This document shows, piece by piece, positions 21,805 through 25,327 of a stretch of 25,327 bases of DNA. The stretch's first letter is position 1. Each line of letters opens with the position of its first letter. The notes under the pieces are model-generated. The model was not told the origin of the DNA. It ran no database searches and saw only the letters and a list, made by a program, of their open reading frames with translations. The DNA comes from a virus. The translations under genes were made by a program, and so were the position numbers. Where the stretch lies: positions 1-25,327 of the IMG/VR virus record IMGVR_UViG_3300025698_000051; one strand, written 5' to 3'.

Positions 21805-22151
21805 GATGCACCATATAACTTTTTCAAATCTGCTTGAAATAATGGAAGCATTTCATTGATAACAGGACGTATTGCTTCATTCCGCCTGTCATTTTCTAGC
21901 TCAAGACTTATCCCATATTGCTGAGTATGTGCCAAGAAAAATCCCACCACGTCACCGTCTTTGAAGGCCTTGCTGAATACTGTATCCTTTGCAATTCCAG
22001 TTCTGTTTTGCCAAAACTCATTATTCATCTGTCTAACTTGAAAAGATTGAAGAGCCTTGGCAGAGTATAAAAGACAGAGAGCATACACTTGTACACGCCT
22101 TCTCTCATATATACTCGCTATATTTCTACCAACATTATGTGCGGTTGCCAT
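21801..22151 (-). CDS. HK97 gp10-like head-tail connector (neck/tail completion) protein
   Basis: A 116-residue protein with the family's recognisable middle: FWQNRTGIAKDTVFSKAFKD, then DVVGFFLAHTQQYGISLELEND, then RRNEAIRPVINE. This is the HK97-gp10/minor capsid pattern (W-x-N-x-T ... HxxxYGxxLE ... IxP). Such proteins help complete the neck or tail. The ATG at 22151 lies inside the preceding 56-residue gene (17-base overlap). Confidence 0.75.
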   Translation of the reverse strand: MATAHNVGRNIASIYERRRVQVYALCLLYSAKALQSFQVRQMNNEFWQNRTGIAKDTVFSKAFKDGDVVGFFLAHTQQYGISLELENDRRNEAIRPVINEMLPLFQADLKKLYGAS

Positions 22152-22305
22152 CTGCTATTAACTCCCCTGTGATAATATTCAACAAGTCTAATGATTCTTG
22201 AAATGTTAAATACTCTTTCTCGAAATACGGATTAATGATATATGCATCAGTCCTTTGAGGCTTATCATCGGGTCCCTCATCAGAGGCACTCATTGGTATT
22301 TTCAT
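22135..22305 (-). CDS. Small coupled protein, 56 residues, between neck genes
   Basis: Reads MKIPMSASDEGPDDKPQRTD and continues with YFEKEYLTFQESLDLLNIITGE to ADGNRT. AAGGAG lies about 10 bases before the ATG, and its start overlaps the TGA of the preceding mini-ORF (ATGA at 22302-22305). Function unknown. The gene is real-looking because it fills the gap between the head stopper and gp10-like genes without a break and is coupled at both ends. Confidence 0.6.
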   Translation of the reverse strand: MKIPMSASDEGPDDKPQRTDAYIINPYFEKEYLTFQESLDLLNIITGELIADGNRT

Positions 22306-22350
22306 AAGAATAAAACTCCTTGTCTTATTTCACTCATTGGTATTTTCATA
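22287..22350 (-). repeat. 20-bp direct repeat carrying a duplicated start codon
   Basis: TATGAAAATACCAATGAGTG (- strand) occurs exactly twice, at 22331-22350 and 22287-22306, 44 bases apart. Each copy contains a start codon followed by Lys-Ile-Pro-Met-Ser. The bases flanking each copy differ, so the exact match is limited to 20. Confidence 0.95.
22302..22349 (-). CDS. 15-codon mini-ORF from a duplicated start region (relay A)
   Basis: Reads MKIPMSEIRQGVLFL. Its ATG overlaps the stop of the head stopper gene (ATGA, 22346-22349), and its TGA overlaps the start of the 56-residue gene (ATGA, 22302-22305). AAGGAGG lies 4 bases before its start, and the AAGGAG of the next gene lies inside it. Its first six codons copy those of the downstream gene exactly. 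Translation is inferred from coupling, not proven. Confidence 0.5.
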   Translation of the reverse strand: MKIPMSEIRQGVLFL

Positions 22351-22729
22351 CAGCCTCCTTCAATGGTGCTTGATACCCGATAATCTTACCACTCATGGTA
22401 AGTGGGTCGACTACGCCTACTGCGTATTTCTTGTCTCTCCATGAAAAAGTCTCGCCCTCATTGATACCGCCCTTATAGTCCATAATTATGAACCGATATA
22501 GATTTGATGTAAACCCTGCTGGGCTTGACTCTAGGCTAGATGGACCCTTTTTATCATGACTTAATCTCACATTATATACGTATGGCATTGAATCACCATA
22601 AGGATCTTCAATCATATTTCCAAAGCCATCATTAATAATTGGTTTTCTCATTATCGTTATTTTTGATTTGTCAAGTTTTATTTGTGCTAATATTGATAAT
22701 CTTGCTTGTGAAACCATTCCTCTGCTCAT
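22346..22729 (-). CDS. Head closure / head-tail stopper protein
   Basis: A 127-residue strand-rich protein: SKITIMRKPIINDGFGNMIED, then RLSHDKKG, then FIIMDYKGGINEGETFSWRDKKYAVG. This fits small SPP1 gp16-like stopper proteins, which have an ITIxR start and a G(D/E)xFxWxxKKY end. It overlaps the preceding gene by ATGA at 22726-22729. The function is inferred from this pattern and gene order (after the connector, before the gp10-like gene). Confidence 0.65.
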   Translation of the reverse strand: MSRGMVSQARLSILAQIKLDKSKITIMRKPIINDGFGNMIEDPYGDSMPYVYNVRLSHDKKGPSSLESSPAGFTSNLYRFIIMDYKGGINEGETFSWRDKKYAVGVVDPLTMSGKIIGYQAPLKEAV

Positions 22730-23193
22730 AAGTTTCCACCACCAATAATGGGTTGAATAGATTGACCCATTCTGCCTGAGTTATTCCCATTCGTACTAGC
22801 TACCTTCTCCTTGCAGTCATTCTCAAGATTCTTGTAGTACTGATACTTTTCAGCAAGGGAGATGAACTCTGTGCTGTCTGCTCCTGCAGAGAGCTTCTTG
22901 ATGGAGAGTTGGCTTCCTAGTTGTTGTCTAATCTTGGAATAGCTATAGCACTGGGCCTTATCTATCCCATATGTGGTGATCAAGGCATCAAGCGCCCCAT
23001 CAGATATGATGAGATCTATTCTCTCTCCATCGCTATCTAGGTATGTGTTATCAGCTACCCTATAGGCAGTCTGCTCATCAGGGCTTGAAGGTAGGCTAAC
23101 AACACTCACTATCTCAATGAAACCGGCTGGGTCTGCTATGCGTTCTCTGATATCAATAATACTCTCTATATTCATATTCTTATTATCAGTCAT
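22726..23193 (-). CDS. Head-tail connector adaptor (gp6-like)
   Basis: A 155-residue protein, first of the neck genes after the capsid leader. The N-terminal half holds IIDIRERIADPAGFIEIV and a YRVADNTYLDSD segment. The helical part has DGALDALITTYGIDKAQCYSYSKIRQQLG and SAGADSTEFISLAEKYQYYKN, the arrangement seen in gp6-like adaptors (helical bundle then SxGxxS). A low-complexity tail (about 133-155) is rich in Gly, Asn and Ser. AAGAGGA precedes the ATG. Confidence 0.6.
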   Translation of the reverse strand: MTDNKNMNIESIIDIRERIADPAGFIEIVSVVSLPSSPDEQTAYRVADNTYLDSDGERIDLIISDGALDALITTYGIDKAQCYSYSKIRQQLGSQLSIKKLSAGADSTEFISLAEKYQYYKNLENDCKEKVASTNGNNSGRMGQSIQPIIGGGNL

Positions 23194-23263
23194 AAATCCT
23201 CTTATGTCAATGTTGTGCTTGACATAATCTTAATCTTAGGTGTATCATTACTTATCTAGTTCT

Positions 23264-23287
23264 TTATTTCATCTCATACCTCCTTTC
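23264..23287 (-). promoter_or_regulatory. Stand-alone strong Shine-Dalgarno with a two-codon ORF (leader element)
   Basis: GAAAGGAGG at 23287-23279, then ATG AAA TAA at 23272-23264 after 6 bases; a second frame gives ATG AGA TGA. No gene starts here. GAAAGGAGG equals the STAB-SD element known from Bacillus cry leaders, where bound 30S subunits protect mRNA from 5' decay. A similar stabilising role is inference. Confidence 0.4.
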
Positions 23288-23314
23288 CCCCTGTTCATCG
23301 CAGGGGGTTTTTTT
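23287..23314 (+). terminator. Hairpin with T-run, oriented against the local genes
   Basis: CCCCCTG / CAGGGGG with a 7-base loop and TTTTTTT at 23308-23314 is a textbook terminator on the + strand, yet all surrounding genes are on the - strand. It could stop antisense transcription toward the capsid gene. On the - strand the same hairpin would cap the 5' side of the GAAAGGAGG leader element. Confidence 0.7.
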
Positions 23315-23360
23315 GTGCATAAAAATAAAACATACATTATCAAATTCTTTTTTTTGCATA

Positions 23361-23388
23361 AAAAAAGAGGAGCAACTTAATGCTCCTC
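23361..23388 (-). terminator. Rho-independent terminator after the capsid gene
   Basis: On the - strand, GAGGAGCA and TGCTCCTC form a perfect 8-bp stem with a 6-base loop, followed by T6 or more. It lies about 20 bases after the capsid stop and should end most capsid transcripts. The gap 23194-23409 (216 bases) holds this, the opposing hairpin and the leader element, and no convincing promoter. Confidence 0.85.
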
Positions 23389-23409
23389 GTATAATCTCGT
23401 AAATCTTGC

Positions 23410-24624
23410 TTAACTTTCGGTAGGTAGTGTAATCTCGATGATTGCTCCGTATCCAGCGCCAACGGAAGTCGAAGGGAAAGATGATCCCAAGAAAACCTTG
23501 GTATACTCACCCTGGACACCATACCAAGCACGTTCCTCTGTAGAAAGTTGGAGAACTGATCCTCGGCCTGTTTCCATAGTCAGAGGTCGCTTGTTCCCAA
23601 CCCAGAGATATTCTTTAGGTACGAATAGGTAAGCCTTTCCAGCAGTTACGCCAGGGAAGGAGAGAGTCTCTTTCCCCCAAGTAAAGCCATCAGTAATACC
23701 ACGATCATACTCAACGATACTAGCGATAGGCAGAGCCTGGCGGTTATTACCACGAGCACCTGCGGCACCATTAAGATCAAGCTGGCCATTGACGACACGC
23801 TCGATATCCCATGTATTTGCGCTATTACACAAGAGCATCATGGAAGGTACAGAGATAGGTCTATCTGTTTGAATATCTTTGAGACCTTTCAATTTCTTGA
23901 CTGCCTTTCTCAAAGTTGTATACATTTTCTCGTCAAAGGTTGTGCTCGCTGTAGCATCGGCTGCTTGGCTTTGAGTCGCAACATAGGTTGCCCCAACGAT
24001 CATCCCCACAGTCTTACTATTACGTGCATCGGTGTGAGCATCAACAACAGCTTCCAAAACCTTCTGCATATTGTGCAAGGTGTTGTAAAGCATATTCTTA
24101 ATGCTATCTTTCCAACCAAGAGCCAAGATTTCCATAGGGAATGTATCCACATTGGCAAGATTCTGTTCGATGAGGGGGACACTGTCATTAGTCCCACTAA
24201 TCTTCATAAACTTACCACGATATTTCATGATGTCTCTGAGGGTTACATTCTCAGGGAAGTCAAAGTTAGTAATCTCGGTTGCTATCATGCTAGTCAAGTC
24301 AGGTGATTCCTGAGCACGTCTAGTCATGTCGATAAAGATCTTCGACACGAGAGCAGCGAGGGTCTCAGCATCAGGAGCTTGTGCAGCATTCTCGGCAACG
24401 AACTTCTTCTGTAGAACTTTGATTTCATCCCAGAGTTTGACATTACCAGCAGAGCCAACCCAGTGATTATTGGTCATTTCAACAATTGCTTGATTCAAGA
24501 CAGTTGGGTTTGCGGCAGTAAGGTTCTCAGTGGCGTTTCCACTAAATACTACTGCATGAGTAGCAGTTTTATTTTTGAGACGCTCTTCGATGAGTGCGTC
24601 ACGATTCATAATTTTAATAGGCAT
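23410..24624 (-). CDS. Major capsid protein
   Basis: A 404-residue protein with no membrane segment or signal. It is followed by its own terminator and by neck genes, the usual place for the capsid gene. Segments such as IKNMLYNTLHNMQKVLEAVVDAH (spine-helix-like) and the C-terminal VEYDRGITDGFTWGKETLSF with KAYLFVPKEYLWVGNKRPLT fit an HK97-fold coat protein whose last third holds strand-rich P-domain pieces. The start MPIKIMNRDALIEERL has AAGGGG upstream. The N-terminal 100 residues are helical and may act as a scaffold-like delta domain or remain uncleaved. Assigned from size, order and expression signals as well as sequence. Confidence 0.75.
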   Translation of the reverse strand: MPIKIMNRDALIEERLKNKTATHAVVFSGNATENLTAANPTVLNQAIVEMTNNHWVGSAGNVKLWDEIKVLQKKFVAENAAQAPDAETLAALVSKIFIDMTRRAQESPDLTSMIATEITNFDFPENVTLRDIMKYRGKFMKISGTNDSVPLIEQNLANVDTFPMEILALGWKDSIKNMLYNTLHNMQKVLEAVVDAHTDARNSKTVGMIVGATYVATQSQAADATASTTFDEKMYTTLRKAVKKLKGLKDIQTDRPISVPSMMLLCNSANTWDIERVVNGQLDLNGAAGARGNNRQALPIASIVEYDRGITDGFTWGKETLSFPGVTAGKAYLFVPKEYLWVGNKRPLTMETGRGSVLQLSTEERAWYGVQGEYTKVFLGSSFPSTSVGAGYGAIIEITLPTES

Positions 24625-24639
24625 AGTTTTTCCCCTTCC

Positions 24640-25327
24640 TTATGCGATATAACCGGTAAGGGTTACAACGATATCACTTCCGCCAGTGGCAAAAGCGCCA
24701 TCAGCCAAGATTACCAAACCATTAGCGGCGGTAAATCCAGTACCCAGAGAAACAGCAACGCCAAGAGTAACCCCAGTAGCAAGCAGATCAAGCAGAGCCT
24801 GTGAGGTAAGTTGGGCCTTAGCAAGAGTGATGCCAACAACATTGCTGTCATCCTGAATAGTTACAATAGTTCCTTCACCTTCCCATGCGACAACACCATT
24901 GACCTTAGCCAAGAAGCTGGTGATGTAGGCAGTCTTGCCGGCACCGACTTCTGCAGCAGTCAGGATATCCACAGGAGTGGCGGCAGCAACACTGGTCAAG
25001 GTTGCTACTTTTCTGAAAGGTTTCCCAGAGAGTTCGGTAACAGCGGTGATCAATGCAACAAGGCTTGCAGTGACTACAACAGCATAGCGCTCTTTCTCGA
25101 AGAGGATCACGCCATCAGAGTCTTTGACAGTCAGCAGGTGACCTACAAGATAGTAGTCAACAGTGAGAGTATCACTGAACTTGCCGGTTGCTGTGTCAAA
25201 ATAGACCTTCTGACCTATGGTAGCGAAAGTATCCTCTGTATCTGTCAGGTTACTAGATTGTACCTGAATCCCTTCCTCAACGTGAAATGAACCGACTGCA
25301 CCGCTGGCAATCACTTCATCCGCAACA
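24640..25327 (-). CDS. Head decoration-like protein (5' end beyond the window)
   Basis: The frame is open to the right edge of the window (residues VADE precede the GTG at 25314), so the gene is cut and its true start is not visible. The first visible part has the GQKVYFDTATGKFSDT ... YYLVGHLL pattern of DUF2190-type capsid decoration proteins. The second part (after about residue 115) is a Gly/Ala/Val-rich beta domain. It lies 15 bases before the capsid start and is probably cotranslated with it. A decoration or head-fibre role is inferred. Confidence 0.6.
   Translation of the reverse strand, partial: VADEVIASGAVGSFHVEEGIQVQSSNLTDTEDTFATIGQKVYFDTATGKFSDTLTVDYYLVGHLLTVKDSDGVILFEKERYAVVVTASLVALITAVTELSGKPFRKVATLTSVAAATPVDILTAAEVGAGKTAYITSFLAKVNGVVAWEGEGTIVTIQDDSNVVGITLAKAQLTSQALLDLLATGVTLGVAVSLGTGFTAANGLVILADGAFATGGSDIVVTLTGYIA

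Noticed and set aside
23167-23202. TTGACA-17-GATAAT promoter-like pair at the start of the gp6-like gene
   Set aside because: Boxes are good, but the start site would fall inside the coding region after its ATG and leave no ribosome binding site for an internal start. Probably coincidental.
1-25327. CRISPR array, tRNA genes, insertion sequences, integrase or attachment sites
   Set aside because: Looked for by eye on both strands and none was seen. The only regular repeats are the in-gene 123-bp units, TR/VR and the two start duplications.

Overview
This window reads as part of a tailed-phage or prophage genome with a long non-contractile (siphovirus-like) tail. It holds a tape measure protein, a tail tube protein, head-completion genes and a capsid protein. 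No integrase, excisionase or attachment site is visible, so a temperate lifestyle cannot be claimed. The host is probably a diderm (Gram-negative-type) bacterium, because an overlapping inner/outer-membrane spanin pair is present, including a lipoprotein with a clear lipobox. The sequence does not let me name the host. Terminase, portal and protease are not here and would be expected beyond the right edge, upstream of the capsid genes in transcription order.

Layout. From 1 to about 7.44 kb, genes run on the + strand and form an early, DNA-metabolism block: a helix-turn-helix protein, a VRR-NUC nuclease, small unknown proteins, a putative single-strand-annealing protein, an SbcD-SbcC (Mre11-Rad50) single-chain fusion, SSB with a canonical acidic tip, and four small accessory ORFs. 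Three good sigma70-type promoters punctuate this block, two of them sharing GTTGACAC. A bidirectional terminator at about 7.45 kb separates it from the convergent late block. From 25.3 kb down to 7.48 kb everything is on the - strand, in transcription order: head protein (cut by the window edge), major capsid protein, terminator and long leader, head-tail connector genes, tail tube, tail chaperone, tape measure, distal tail and tail-tip proteins, a repeat-rich tail protein, a receptor-binding fibre, a reverse transcriptase, and a lysis cassette.

The main system is a diversity-generating retroelement (DGR) at 9079-12310. The fibre gene ends in a variable repeat (VR, 10474-10591). A template repeat (TR, 10280-10397) lies between it and the reverse transcriptase. 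Aligned without gaps over 118 bp, TR and VR differ at 17 positions, and every one is an adenine on the coding strand of TR; none of the other roughly 83 template positions differs. That is the signature of adenine-directed mutagenic retrohoming. The changes fall on a C-type-lectin-like C-terminus, so the element probably retargets the phage to new receptors. Unusual points: the RT motif usually read as (I/V/L)GxxxSQ is LGSYLNL here, and no Avd-like accessory protein is recognisable.

A second, quieter pattern may be undescribed. At two tail/neck gene junctions (16472-16513 and 22302-22349) the downstream gene's start region is tandemly duplicated. In each case this creates a 13- or 15-codon mini-ORF whose start overlaps the upstream stop (ATGA) and whose stop overlaps the downstream start (ATGA). 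This looks like a translational relay built by start-site duplication.
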